From: Paenibacillus sp. 37
GTDB taxonomy: Bacteria; Bacillota; Bacilli; Paenibacillales; Paenibacillaceae
Assembly (NCBI RefSeq): GCF_008386395.1
Contig: NZ_CP043761.1
Location: 4,960,001-5,024,000, forward strand
DNA: 64,000 nt
Reading direction: 5' to 3'
The notes below the pieces were generated by a model. The model had not been told where the DNA came from. It searched no databases and saw only the letters and a program-made list of their open reading frames with translations. Made by a program: the position numbers and the translations under genes. The stretch's first letter is position 1; every line of letters begins with the position of its first letter. Positions 17,481 to 27,048 of this stretch are shown here, in pieces.

Positions 17481-18661
17481 CTTTCCTCGACCTCCTCACG
17501 CACACCTGGCTCGTCTTCATCCACAAGTTCCAGGAAAAGCTGTACCAGGCTGTCTTCCGGCTGTGCACCACCTGTCTGACGCTGATAGAATTTACGGAAC
17601 AGTTCATGTACAGGCAGCTCGGATCGTTGTTCCAAAAGCCCTGCTGCAGCCATTTCGGGATACACCGGGCGAATATGAATGATACCTTCATGTGATTTTC
17701 GCAGCTGCTGAATCTCCTTCAGGGACATCGCCTCGTCCAGCCACACTTCCATGTCGATAAAAGCCTGTGGATCACGTCCCTCATCCAGCCAGCGATATAC
17801 TTCTGCCAGACCACCACGGGCCTGCCAACGCACAAGCGGACGCCCGGACGTTAACAAAACTTCCTCTACCTGTGCAGCTCCGCCCGGCGCCAGATCAACC
17901 ATCGTGACAGACTTGCTCTGCCCTGCTTCCGAGAAGCTGTAAGCCAGCGGAGAGCCGCTATATCGAATCACACCGTCTCCTTTGACAGCCTGTGCACGAT
18001 GAAGATGCCCAAGCGCCGTGTATTGCGCACCAGTCGATAAAGACGAAGGGTCCACCGTGTAGGCCCCACCGATCTGAATCGGACGTTCCGAATCACTCTC
18101 AAGACCGCCGAGCACATAGATATGACTCATGGCCAAGTTCACGGTATCCGGGCGAAAAGAAGCGGCCAGACGCTGCATTAACATCCCCACCCGTTGACTG
18201 TATGCCTGACGAAGCACATTTTCGTCCCCATCCGTTGTCAGCAATTCATTCAATCTTGCTTCAGAAGGATAAGGTAATGCGGCAATCTGTGCAATTTCTC
18301 CGGTTCGTTTGGCATGGATAGTCACCGCTTCTGAAGTAGGCATCCCTACGAGTGTGATGCCCTGTCTGTTCACAAGCGGAGTCACAGAAGCCACACGCTC
18401 TGGCTGATCATGATTTCCTGCAATCACCACGAGGGGTCTTCCATGCTCCGTCAGACGCGCTGCCGCTTCATAAAAAAGTTGTTCCGCCGCTGCGGGAGGA
18501 TTCACCGAATCATATACATCTCCGGCCATCAATATGGCATCCGCCTGCTGCTCATCAGCCAACCTGACGAGTTCATCAACGAAATCTTCCTGTTCACGCA
18601 GTCGGCTTCGTCCTTCCAGCGTTTTTCCCAAATGCCAGTCCCCTGTATGCAAAATACGCAT
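17477..18661 (-). CDS. sbcD: Exonuclease subunit SbcD (Mre11-like)
   Basis: Metallophosphoesterase nuclease subunit of SbcCD. The 394-residue protein shows the metal-binding motifs in order: GDWHLGK (residues 7-13), MAGDVYDS, VIAGNHDQPER, and GHLHRAQ. The ATG at 18661 (MRILHTGDWHLG) is the usual family start; a GTG four codons earlier is possible but has poor spacing to the GAGGGG site. The end overlaps sbcC by 4 bases. About 60 bases separate it from addA, making a likely addB-addA-sbcD-sbcC operon as in B. subtilis. Confidence 0.96.
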   Translation of the reverse strand: MRILHTGDWHLGKTLEGRSRLREQEDFVDELVRLADEQQADAILMAGDVYDSVNPPAAAEQLFYEAAARLTEHGRPLVVIAGNHDQPERVASVTPLVNRQGITLVGMPTSEAVTIHAKRTGEIAQIAALPYPSEARLNELLTTDGDENVLRQAYSQRVGMLMQRLAASFRPDTVNLAMSHIYVLGGLESDSERPIQIGGAYTVDPSSLSTGAQYTALGHLHRAQAVKGDGVIRYSGSPLAYSFSEAGQSKSVTMVDLAPGGAAQVEEVLLTSGRPLVRWQARGGLAEVYRWLDEGRDPQAFIDMEVWLDEAMSLKEIQQLRKSHEGIIHIRPVYPEMAAAGLLEQRSELPVHELFRKFYQRQTGGAQPEDSLVQLFLELVDEDEPGVREEVEER

Positions 18662-18721
18662 CGTCCGTTCCACCCCTCTCCCATATGAAATCCAAGGTTT
18701 TAAATTCCCGATCCAGTTCTT

Positions 18722-21700
18722 TTACAATTCCACTGCATGTCCACCATCAAAAAAGTACAGCCATTTCCGGTCAACTTTCCTTCCCAATATATCTTCAATG
18801 GCCCGTCCATACAGATCCAGCTGGAAGCGATAATTTTTGGTGAGTTGATCCAAACCACCACGATGCTCCAATACCCGATCCGTCTTGTAATCAAGCAAGA
18901 CAAGCTCGCCGTCCACCTCATACAGACAATCGATAATCCCCTGTACAAGCACGGTTTCATTTTCAATCGTTGCCTGCATTTTGCTATCTTCTTTTAGCAT
19001 CTGTATATCTGAGTTCGCCTCCCGTTCATGTAGCCATTCCACTGGAGACTGATGTGCCGGAAGTCCATACACAAACGGAATCTCCCGTTTCACCCACGCT
19101 GCACGCAATAATTCTTTCCCTGGTTCTGTATTGAAAAATCCGCCCAGTTCTTCAGGTTCGATAGCCTCCACGTGGTGGGGCAGCAAAATCTGAAGCTCTA
19201 CCAATCGCTGAGTGGTCTGCTCAATAAGCTGTGAATCAATGGCCGATCCATCTAGAGGAAGATGTTGCATCAACGTATGATACACGTTCCCCCGTTCTGC
19301 CCCTGTCAGCTGCGTTGCCTCCATGAATTTCGGACGACGCAGGTGCAGTTTGAAAGACGTACCCGCAGATCCCGCATCTGGAAGGTTCACCGTACCGTTT
19401 GAATCTGCCCCTGATCCAGTCTCGCGCTCGTTAGATTGATCGGATACGCCACGTAGCACATGGCCTGCTTCATCTTTGGTGTAATTGATTCCTGGGGTGT
19501 TGTGAGCCAATAATATCTCAGACTGTTCTCCCAGTTCCTCCATCACCTCTACGGACTGGATGTCCTGCATCGCAAGTAACGTTTTCAACTCCGTGACAGA
19601 AGTACTGGCTGCTACTTGAGTTGCTGCTTCATAGGGGTACGTCCATGAAAGCCGTTGATCAACCTCGTTGATCAGCCGTGTCTCCTCTTGTTGAAGAGCT
19701 ACTGTATCTGCACCTTCATCTTCAATGTTTTGGTTAGCCGTATCTTGTGCAATATTCGTCAGCTCTTCTACAGTTGAGGATGTAACCAACTTCACAGGCT
19801 GAACGGCTTTTAGCGCAGCAATTCGTTCTTTCCGTACCTCAGTCATTCCGTCTTCTTCTCCAAGTGTCTGATCCACCACATGGTCACGTGATACCTGATC
19901 GGCGGAAATAATAGAGATCGCCCATCGTGATTGATCATCTGCAAGACAGGCTGAGAACGAATCATTGCTTCCAGCAAGTTCACGCAGCACAACCGCATCT
20001 GGATGTCTCATCAGGGATGGTCCAATCCAGTCCAGGTAACTCCGTCCAGCAGCAAGCAGATAGTCTGGCAATGCCAGTTCAGGACTATCTTTGACCTGAG
20101 ACCACGCCAGCGCTTTTTTCGCGGCATCTTTTACAGTACCCAGCAAAATCATTTTCTCTTTGGGACGGGTCAACGCAACATACAGCACACGCATCTCTTC
20201 AGCAAGCAGTTCAAATTGCGCACGACGACGAATCGCCAGATTGGCTAATGTAGGATAGGCAACCCGGTTCTCACGATCCACGAACCTCGGACCAAATCCC
20301 AGTTCCTTATGCATTAGAAACGGTGCGTTCAGATCCTGCTGATTAAACATCTTGGATATGCCACCGACAAAGACAATTGGAAACTCCAAACCTTTACTCC
20401 GGTGAATCGTCATGATACGTACGGCGTTGTCCTGCTCACCAGAACTACTTGCTACAGTCCCGAGGTCTCCCCCGTTTTCCCGCAGTCTGGAAACATAGGT
20501 CAGGAAACGGAACAAGCCGCGATTTGCAGTTGATTCCTCATATTGTCGTGCGCGATCGTAAAATGCCTTAAGATTACTTTGACGTTGCAGCCCTCCTGGA
20601 AGACCACCAACCCAGTCCAAATACCCGGTTTCCCGATACATACGCCAGATCAGTTCACTTAGACTGCCTTGTCTTGCCTCAAGTCTCCACTGCTGCAATT
20701 GACGCATAAAGCGAATTAACTTTTGCTGCAACTCCGAGCCTGAAATCTCCTTTATGCCCAGATCCCCACTTGTATGTCCCGCAACACCAGCATCTTGCAT
20801 TCCATCTGTATGCAATGTATGCACATCGAATTCATAGACATCATCCAGGATCTCTGCCTCGACTGAAGCTGCTGTCTCCCGCTGTCCCTGTTCCATCTCT
20901 GACCAGGCTTCCGACCACTGTAACTGAACGATATTGGTATCAGATTGATTATCCTGCCGGGATTGTTGTCCGGCAGCAGCCGATATAACTGCGTCGTAGA
21001 ATGACTGTCTTTTGTCACCAAGTCGAATCTGTGCCAGTTCCTCTTCATCCAGTCCGACAATCGGGGAACGAAGCACGGAAGCAAGCGGAATATCCTGCCT
21101 TGGATTATCAACAAGCTGAAGCAGAGACATCATGATTTCCACTTCTGTAGCCTGAAAATAGCCCTTGCTCTGTTCTCCTCCAGCAGGAATTCCCTGCTGT
21201 CTGAATTCCTCAATCATGAGCGGAGCCCACATCAAGGTTGAACGCAGCAAGATGACCATGTCACCGTAACGTGCCGGCCGCATCGTTTGCAGGGCTTTGT
21301 CGTATATATGGAGGGCAGGTTTGTCCGTATCTCCAACCATCTCACGAATACGCCTTGCGATCGCCCGTGCTTCCAACTGGGCTGTTTCAAGTTCGGCACT
21401 CTCCAGTTCTGCGGAGACCGATGCATCCCCATTCTCATCCGTACTCTCTGTCAGATCAGGTCCACCGCCCTGACGATCAATCAGCATGAGTTCAGGTGTA
21501 TACGCCTCATCACCAAGTGTTTCTGACGGAAAAGTAGCCCCATATGCCAGTTGAGCTCGTTCATCGTAAGCAATCTCTGCCACACCTTCGTTCATGAGTT
21601 GCCGGAATATCATATTGACCGAATGCACGACTTCCGCACGACTGCGGAAATTCCGTGCCAGATCAATACGTTGACCTGTACGATGCAAACGATCTTCCAC

Positions 21701-23122
21701 TATTCCATCTTCACGTGTACTCGCTCCATATTGGCGATACTTGTTCATAAACAAACCTGGCTCAGCCAACCGAAAACGGTAGATACTCTGTTTGACATCA
21801 CCGACCATGAATCGGTTACCCGGGTTTTCTCTGGAGATCAGTTTCACGATATCTTCCTGAACCGTATTGGTATCCTGATATTCATCAAGCAACACTTCAT
21901 CGAATCGCGAACGGTACTCCATAGCCGCATCGGAAGGCATCGACAGTTCAGGCGTTGAATCCTCATGTCGCAAAATGTGAAGACAGTAATGCTCCAGATC
22001 ACTGAAGTCAACTTGCCCACGTTCCTGTTTGGCCTGTCGATAACGTTCTCCAAATGTACTAACCAACCTCGATAACTCCTGCATGAGTGGTGCCGCTTGC
22101 TCCAGCTCCTGCCAGAACGAAAACGCACTTCTTCCGAACAATGAACCTTTCAGGTCGATAACTGCCTTTTTCGCAGCCTCACGGAGTTCCTTCACCTGAT
22201 CTTGTAAAGCAGGGTCCGTTTGATCCTTTTTACAGGGTTTCAGTTTGCCAAATGCAGCGGGTTGAAACACTTCAGGCAACCTTTCCCATGGCATAACCTG
22301 GGCCGCAGACAACAGCTCTTCTACCATCACCAGGTCTTCTTTTAACGTATCCGCATAAGGTGCCGGACCTTCAGGCTGCATGGAAATATGGATGCCTTGA
22401 CGGAGCAGTCCTGCTGCACCACTCAAAGCAAGAGCCGCATCACGCAAAATACTCTGAACCCATGCTGTATGTCCAAGTGCCTCCACACTTTCCACCTGAA
22501 AAGCAGATGCCATCTCTGAGAGCCAATGATCCGGCCAGGAATGACTGCGGGAGAAATCATACAATCGTTGCACCAGTCGATGCATCGCATCATCATTTCG
22601 TTCTCCACTGAACCAGTCCACCAATTCGCGGAATGTACTGCCTTCATCTTCTTCGCCATACTTTTCCTCAAAAAGTTCTTCGAGCAGTTCCTGTCGCATA
22701 ATTTCCGCTTCATTTTCATTCAGGATACGAAAAGCCGGGTTCAACGGAATTTGCTGATAGTAACGGCGAATGACTTCCATACAGAATGAATGCAGCGTTG
22801 TAATAGATGCCCGTCCAAGCAGCGACAGCTGCTTGCGCAGATGCTCTTCTCCAGGCTGTTCTTCCAGCGCACGTTCCAGCGCTTCCCGAATCCGTTGTTT
22901 CATCTCGGCGGCGGCGGCTTTGGTAAACGTAGCTACAAGCAAGCGATCCACACTGAATCCTTGGGAGGGATCTGCGATCTTGCGAATAATTCGTTCAACC
23001 AGTACAGCTGTCTTGCCTGATCCCGCCGCAGCGGCAACCAGAATGTCTTCTCCGCTTTCGGAGATGGCACTCCACTGGTCATCACTCCAGAAGCTTCCTT
23101 CCGGTTTTGGCATATTCGTCAT
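18722..23122 (-). CDS. addA: ATP-dependent helicase/nuclease subunit AddA
   Basis: Helicase-nuclease subunit of AddAB, which resects double-strand breaks for RecA loading at Chi-like sites. UvrD-type helicase motifs are present: Walker A ILVAAAAGSGKTA (motif residues about 31-38), DEYQDTN, VGDVKQSIYRFR, TIHRSKGLEFP, VALTRPKEK. The C-terminal RecB-type nuclease has LLDYKTD near residue 1411. The start overlaps addB by four bases. At 1466 residues it is clearly longer than the about 1230 I recall for B. subtilis AddA. Acidic low-complexity inserts (for example ELESAELETAQLEAR and the region around NIEDEGADTVALQQEE) explain part of this. Confidence 0.97.
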   Translation of the reverse strand: MTNMPKPEGSFWSDDQWSAISESGEDILVAAAAGSGKTAVLVERIIRKIADPSQGFSVDRLLVATFTKAAAAEMKQRIREALERALEEQPGEEHLRKQLSLLGRASITTLHSFCMEVIRRYYQQIPLNPAFRILNENEAEIMRQELLEELFEEKYGEEDEGSTFRELVDWFSGERNDDAMHRLVQRLYDFSRSHSWPDHWLSEMASAFQVESVEALGHTAWVQSILRDAALALSGAAGLLRQGIHISMQPEGPAPYADTLKEDLVMVEELLSAAQVMPWERLPEVFQPAAFGKLKPCKKDQTDPALQDQVKELREAAKKAVIDLKGSLFGRSAFSFWQELEQAAPLMQELSRLVSTFGERYRQAKQERGQVDFSDLEHYCLHILRHEDSTPELSMPSDAAMEYRSRFDEVLLDEYQDTNTVQEDIVKLISRENPGNRFMVGDVKQSIYRFRLAEPGLFMNKYRQYGASTREDGIVEDRLHRTGQRIDLARNFRSRAEVVHSVNMIFRQLMNEGVAEIAYDERAQLAYGATFPSETLGDEAYTPELMLIDRQGGGPDLTESTDENGDASVSAELESAELETAQLEARAIARRIREMVGDTDKPALHIYDKALQTMRPARYGDMVILLRSTLMWAPLMIEEFRQQGIPAGGEQSKGYFQATEVEIMMSLLQLVDNPRQDIPLASVLRSPIVGLDEEELAQIRLGDKRQSFYDAVISAAAGQQSRQDNQSDTNIVQLQWSEAWSEMEQGQRETAASVEAEILDDVYEFDVHTLHTDGMQDAGVAGHTSGDLGIKEISGSELQQKLIRFMRQLQQWRLEARQGSLSELIWRMYRETGYLDWVGGLPGGLQRQSNLKAFYDRARQYEESTANRGLFRFLTYVSRLRENGGDLGTVASSSGEQDNAVRIMTIHRSKGLEFPIVFVGGISKMFNQQDLNAPFLMHKELGFGPRFVDRENRVAYPTLANLAIRRRAQFELLAEEMRVLYVALTRPKEKMILLGTVKDAAKKALAWSQVKDSPELALPDYLLAAGRSYLDWIGPSLMRHPDAVVLRELAGSNDSFSACLADDQSRWAISIISADQVSRDHVVDQTLGEEDGMTEVRKERIAALKAVQPVKLVTSSTVEELTNIAQDTANQNIEDEGADTVALQQEETRLINEVDQRLSWTYPYEAATQVAASTSVTELKTLLAMQDIQSVEVMEELGEQSEILLAHNTPGINYTKDEAGHVLRGVSDQSNERETGSGADSNGTVNLPDAGSAGTSFKLHLRRPKFMEATQLTGAERGNVYHTLMQHLPLDGSAIDSQLIEQTTQRLVELQILLPHHVEAIEPEELGGFFNTEPGKELLRAAWVKREIPFVYGLPAHQSPVEWLHEREANSDIQMLKEDSKMQATIENETVLVQGIIDCLYEVDGELVLLDYKTDRVLEHRGGLDQLTKNYRFQLDLYGRAIEDILGRKVDRKWLYFFDGGHAVEL

Positions 23123-26100
23123 GATGTTTCCCCTCCCTTGGTGTGAGATAACATATCCCAGATTTGCTGTTTACCCGGTTTGGACAACAGGTTGTATTCA
23201 TTTCCTTCTATATTCTCATCAAACTGACATACAGGCTTATACGGACAGAACGTACACGCCACTTCCTGTTGAATACGATAAGGCTCAATGGCCACATCCC
23301 CATCCGTAATTCGGGTACCAATCTCACGGATATTACTGCGAACCGAAGCAAGCAGCGTATCCCATTGCTCTGGCGTAGCTACAGCAGCACTACTATAAAA
23401 GCTGCCATCTGCCTTAAGGGCAACCGGAATAATGGCTGAATACCCCTTATCCAGGGTGTTGTCCATTTGTGCGATTGCATCCCGGTCTGCCAGCAGCAAA
23501 CCTTTCATTTTGAACCGTTTCAGCAGTTCTTGCCCGGCCTGCTCCGATGTCATGCCGTTTGCGGATTGCAACAGCGGGTTATGCACGTGGAAATACAACG
23601 TTCCTCCCGGCATCGCCGTTTCCCCAAGCCATTCTTCAGCAGCACTAAGCAGCACCTCCAGATAGGTGAGCATCTGCAATGACAGACCATAGTACACTTC
23701 ATGTAACTTGAGGTCCGTCTGGCTTGATTTATAGTCAATGACACGCAAGAGCAGACCATTCTCTCCTTCTGCCACATCCACACGGTCAATCCGACCCACG
23801 ATCTCCATCACACATCCGTTCTCCAGTTCAAAACGGAGTGGGGGCAGCGTTTTATCCGGTCCAAAATCAAGCTCCAGCCCAATCGGTTCAAAACTTCCAC
23901 GTCTGGACTGTTCCCCAAGAATAACGGATGCCCGGCTAACAATGTCCTTCAATTTGCGGAAAATATAACCGTATCGCTTGGTGCTTAGCAAAATCTCCCC
24001 TTGCAGCTGTGGTGCAATCTGCTCCACCGTTTGCTCGGCTTCCTGACGGCATTGGTCTGGAGTCAAACTGCCCCAACTACGATTTTCTTCACGTAACCGC
24101 ATAGCCAGCTGGCTTAGTGCAGCATGAAACAGCTGTCCGATATCAGGAGCCTGAAGGCGGTACAATTGCCGTTCTTTGAGACGCAACCCGTGCGAAGCAA
24201 AATGGGAGAACGGACAAGCGACGAAACGCTCCATTCGCGAAACACTCGTCCTCACCTCTGTGCCATACAATCTGCGACTGGTAGCTGTACGTAGTGGCAA
24301 TGCCCGATTACGATAAAAGATTGATCCCATCAACCTTTCCAGCTGAGGTCTGCTTGTCTCCCGAGATACATGCCAATTGTAGACCGCCCACCACATTTCA
24401 GGGATGTCTTCTCCGCGGCGCCATTTGCGCAATTGTCCAATGAGCGTAGACAGACTCTGACCCGGATGGGTGACATAGGACCAATGTGCTTCTTCCGAGT
24501 TCGCAACCGGTGGTTGAGCGAGCAATGGCTGTTCTTGTAAACCAAACATCTTCCGTACATGGCGGACAATCTCGGAAGGAAGCAGTGCTTTCCCCTCATC
24601 ATCAGCAACAGGGTAACTCAGCCACAACTGGCTGCTTGCCGCTGTAAGTGCCGTATAGATCAAAAAACGTTCATCCAGCATCTGCCTTGTTGCACCTGGT
24701 CCAAGCGCCACGCCTCTTTCCGTCAGTAACGATCTCTCCAGTTCCGTTAATACGCCATCATCCTGAGGTATTGCGGGTAATTCACCATCAACTGCACCAA
24801 GGATAAATACGTATTTGATGTCCTGAAGACGTGTACGGTCCATGGAACCGACCAATACCTGATCAAGTGCCGGTGGTACCAGACCCAGCTTCAGTTCCGT
24901 CAATCCGGTCTCGATCATCCCGGCAAACAGCGTGATATCCAGCCGTTCATTCCCCATCATATCGACCATCTGATCCAATAAATCCAGCACAGCTCCCCAC
25001 ATCTGCCGATGTTCTCTCGACCGTTCGGGGTCACCTTGAGCCTTAGCTTCAGCAGACATGTTCTCCAGCTTCCATGGGATCTCAGCATCTTCCAGCAGTC
25101 TGTATAGTGCCTCGCACTGGGCTTTGGCTGTCTTTGCCTTTTTCATTCGTTTCTCAAAAACACCCAAGGAATCTGTAATGACCGCTCGACAACGCTCCAT
25201 TAAAGAAAGCATTTGGTCCCGTCCTCGACTACGTCCATCCTGACCGTTGTCTTCCAGCGAAAGGCTTGGGACATACTTCCACGGTTTGCCGTCAGTCCAG
25301 CGATATCCATGAATACCACAAGCCAGTACATAATTCTCAAGCTGGTCCATATCTTCACGGGTGATGGAACCATCACGCGGAAGCAGCAGATCCGTTTTGA
25401 CACAGCGAAATACATCCTCGTAACGCCAATGGCGCCGAACAATATCCAGTGCCGAACGGATAAACTCGGATAATGGATGATGAAGTTCATTTCTTCTGCG
25501 GTCCAGAAAGACGGGTACGTCATAATCCCTGAATAGAGGTTCAGCTATATCAGCGTAGGTATCCAACTGACGAACAAGTACTGCCATATCCCGATAACGC
25601 GCACCTTCGTTTTGCGCCAGACGCCGCATCTCACGCAGTGCTCCCTCCATCTCAGCTCGTCGGTTCTCCGCTGCAACCAGTCGGATTCCGGAATCAAGGC
25701 CATCACTTTTCCAACGAATTCGGCGGTCGAAACCAGCCTCCAGATGAGCAAGTCCCGGACGATCCTTGTATCTCGGTGGAATCTCCGAATCTAGCACGGT
25801 TATATCGCTCGGTACACCCAGTTCTTCAGCCATCCCTTTCAGACGCGCATAGGCACTTGCCGTGGGATAGAACAGTTCCAATTCTCCAGGCAGTGCGCCG
25901 TGATCATAAGGACGATCCAATGTCAGTGCAATGGTCACGGAAGAGGACTGCAACATCAGCCGACCAATCACACTCATCTCCTGTGGCGTGAATCCCTGAA
26001 AACCATCAATCCAGATCTGGGCATCCTGCAGCAATGCACTTTCCGACAAACGATCTGTCAGCTCGGTCAACGTGTCTTCATCATCAATATATAAATTGGT

Positions 26101-26622
26101 CAGTTCCTGTTCATAGTCACGATATATCAGATTCAAGTCATGCAACTTATCCTCCAGAATTGGCGAAGTCGATGAGGTATTCCCTCCAGACAGCCCCTCT
26201 TCCAGCAATGATGGATCAACTTCATAACGTTTAAATTCACTATATAAGTCATTTAATTCGCCTATAAAACCCAGCTGGCTGCCGGATGCACCAAACAGCT
26301 TTAATTCTTCCTTACGGCGCTGGATGACCTTGTAGAGCAGCATCTTTTTGCCTTCGGCTCCGATCGGAATACGAGCAGAACCACCTGCTTCCTGCATTAC
26401 ACGATAGGCTAAACGGCGAAAGCCGAGCACTTCTGCACGCATCGTACCTTTAATTGTTCCAGAAGACACCAATGCCTGCTCTGTTCGAAAAGAACTCTGT
26501 TCTGGAACGAGCAAAATCAAAGGTGTGCCTTGCGGTTCTTGTTGAAGCAGGGATGTAATTTCCCGGGTAATCAGCGAGCTTTTGCCGCTGCCTGCCCGGC
26601 CAATAACAAAACGAACGGACAT
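23119..26622 (-). CDS. addB: ATP-dependent helicase/deoxyribonuclease subunit AddB
   Basis: Second subunit of AddAB; nuclease and Chi recognition, with an inactive helicase-like fold. The ATG at 26622 (MSVRFVIGRAGSGKSSL, 1167 residues) is chosen because GGAGG lies 7 bases upstream. Walker A GRAGSGKS is at 8-15. The C-terminal nuclease has GRIDRVD and LRVIDYKSSQ. Cysteines in RFVACPFSHFA and CTFCPYKPVC form the expected iron-sulphur cluster (one plus three Cys). The stop overlaps addA. Confidence 0.97.
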   Translation of the reverse strand: MSVRFVIGRAGSGKSSLITREITSLLQQEPQGTPLILLVPEQSSFRTEQALVSSGTIKGTMRAEVLGFRRLAYRVMQEAGGSARIPIGAEGKKMLLYKVIQRRKEELKLFGASGSQLGFIGELNDLYSEFKRYEVDPSLLEEGLSGGNTSSTSPILEDKLHDLNLIYRDYEQELTNLYIDDEDTLTELTDRLSESALLQDAQIWIDGFQGFTPQEMSVIGRLMLQSSSVTIALTLDRPYDHGALPGELELFYPTASAYARLKGMAEELGVPSDITVLDSEIPPRYKDRPGLAHLEAGFDRRIRWKSDGLDSGIRLVAAENRRAEMEGALREMRRLAQNEGARYRDMAVLVRQLDTYADIAEPLFRDYDVPVFLDRRRNELHHPLSEFIRSALDIVRRHWRYEDVFRCVKTDLLLPRDGSITREDMDQLENYVLACGIHGYRWTDGKPWKYVPSLSLEDNGQDGRSRGRDQMLSLMERCRAVITDSLGVFEKRMKKAKTAKAQCEALYRLLEDAEIPWKLENMSAEAKAQGDPERSREHRQMWGAVLDLLDQMVDMMGNERLDITLFAGMIETGLTELKLGLVPPALDQVLVGSMDRTRLQDIKYVFILGAVDGELPAIPQDDGVLTELERSLLTERGVALGPGATRQMLDERFLIYTALTAASSQLWLSYPVADDEGKALLPSEIVRHVRKMFGLQEQPLLAQPPVANSEEAHWSYVTHPGQSLSTLIGQLRKWRRGEDIPEMWWAVYNWHVSRETSRPQLERLMGSIFYRNRALPLRTATSRRLYGTEVRTSVSRMERFVACPFSHFASHGLRLKERQLYRLQAPDIGQLFHAALSQLAMRLREENRSWGSLTPDQCRQEAEQTVEQIAPQLQGEILLSTKRYGYIFRKLKDIVSRASVILGEQSRRGSFEPIGLELDFGPDKTLPPLRFELENGCVMEIVGRIDRVDVAEGENGLLLRVIDYKSSQTDLKLHEVYYGLSLQMLTYLEVLLSAAEEWLGETAMPGGTLYFHVHNPLLQSANGMTSEQAGQELLKRFKMKGLLLADRDAIAQMDNTLDKGYSAIIPVALKADGSFYSSAAVATPEQWDTLLASVRSNIREIGTRITDGDVAIEPYRIQQEVACTFCPYKPVCQFDENIEGNEYNLLSKPGKQQIWDMLSHTKGGETS

Positions 26623-26751
26623 GTCTAATCCTCCAAACCACACGTACAAGATTTTAATTCCCAGTATAACATATCTGACTTGGTTCGGAACATACGTTTG
26701 CCACTATCCGGTAAAACCGGAGATCATCTCCGTTAACACAGCAAAACAGCA
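26623..26751. other. Intergenic start region of addB without identified signals
   Basis: Part of the 426-base gap between the methyltransferase gene and addB. TATACT at about 26662-26667 (minus strand) could be a -10 box for addB, but no convincing -35 is at normal distance. The remainder of the gap holds a terminator and a family 2 repeat. Confidence 0.3.
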
Positions 26752-26783
26752 AAAAGCCCGCAGCTATCACACTGTGGACTTTT
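26752..26783 (-). terminator. Probable intrinsic terminator between the methyltransferase gene and addB
   Basis: Minus strand arms AAAAGTCC and GGGCTTTT (one G-U pair) plus inner CAG/CTG, followed by TGCTGTTTTGC. It would separate the 27049 gene from the add/sbc operon. Confidence 0.6.
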
Positions 26784-26792
26784 GACTTGATC

Positions 26793-27020
26793 TATAGATT
26801 AAATTAAAGATAATTTACACTTGCCACTGCGATGACAGAACAACCCTCCGATCGCTGCTATTCCCAGATTTTCTTGATTCAATTTTTAAAAAGTGAAAAA
26901 AAACAAGAATAAAGGCGAAGATTATGCTTCCGAAGCAGCTCTTCAGAAAGCTTTTAGCTTCACTCCTTCAGGTTATTTCTGTCCTCTACGTTCTCGTGTA
27001 AATCTTTAGTCCAATCTATA
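26793..27020. repeat. Family 2 interspersed element, copy A (about 228 bp)
   Basis: Ends are an imperfect inverted repeat of about 27 bases: TATAGATT..TAAAGAT..TTTACAC, with an inner perfect part ATTTACAC at 26813-26820 and GTGTAAAT at 26996-27003. The core begins with the shared motif GATCGCTG (26849 onward) and a degenerate version of the family hairpin, then AAGCAGCTCTTCAGAAAGCT-like pairing. No coding potential is visible. Confidence 0.65.
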
Positions 27021-27048
27021 CAGTGAAATTTGAACGGAAATCATACGA

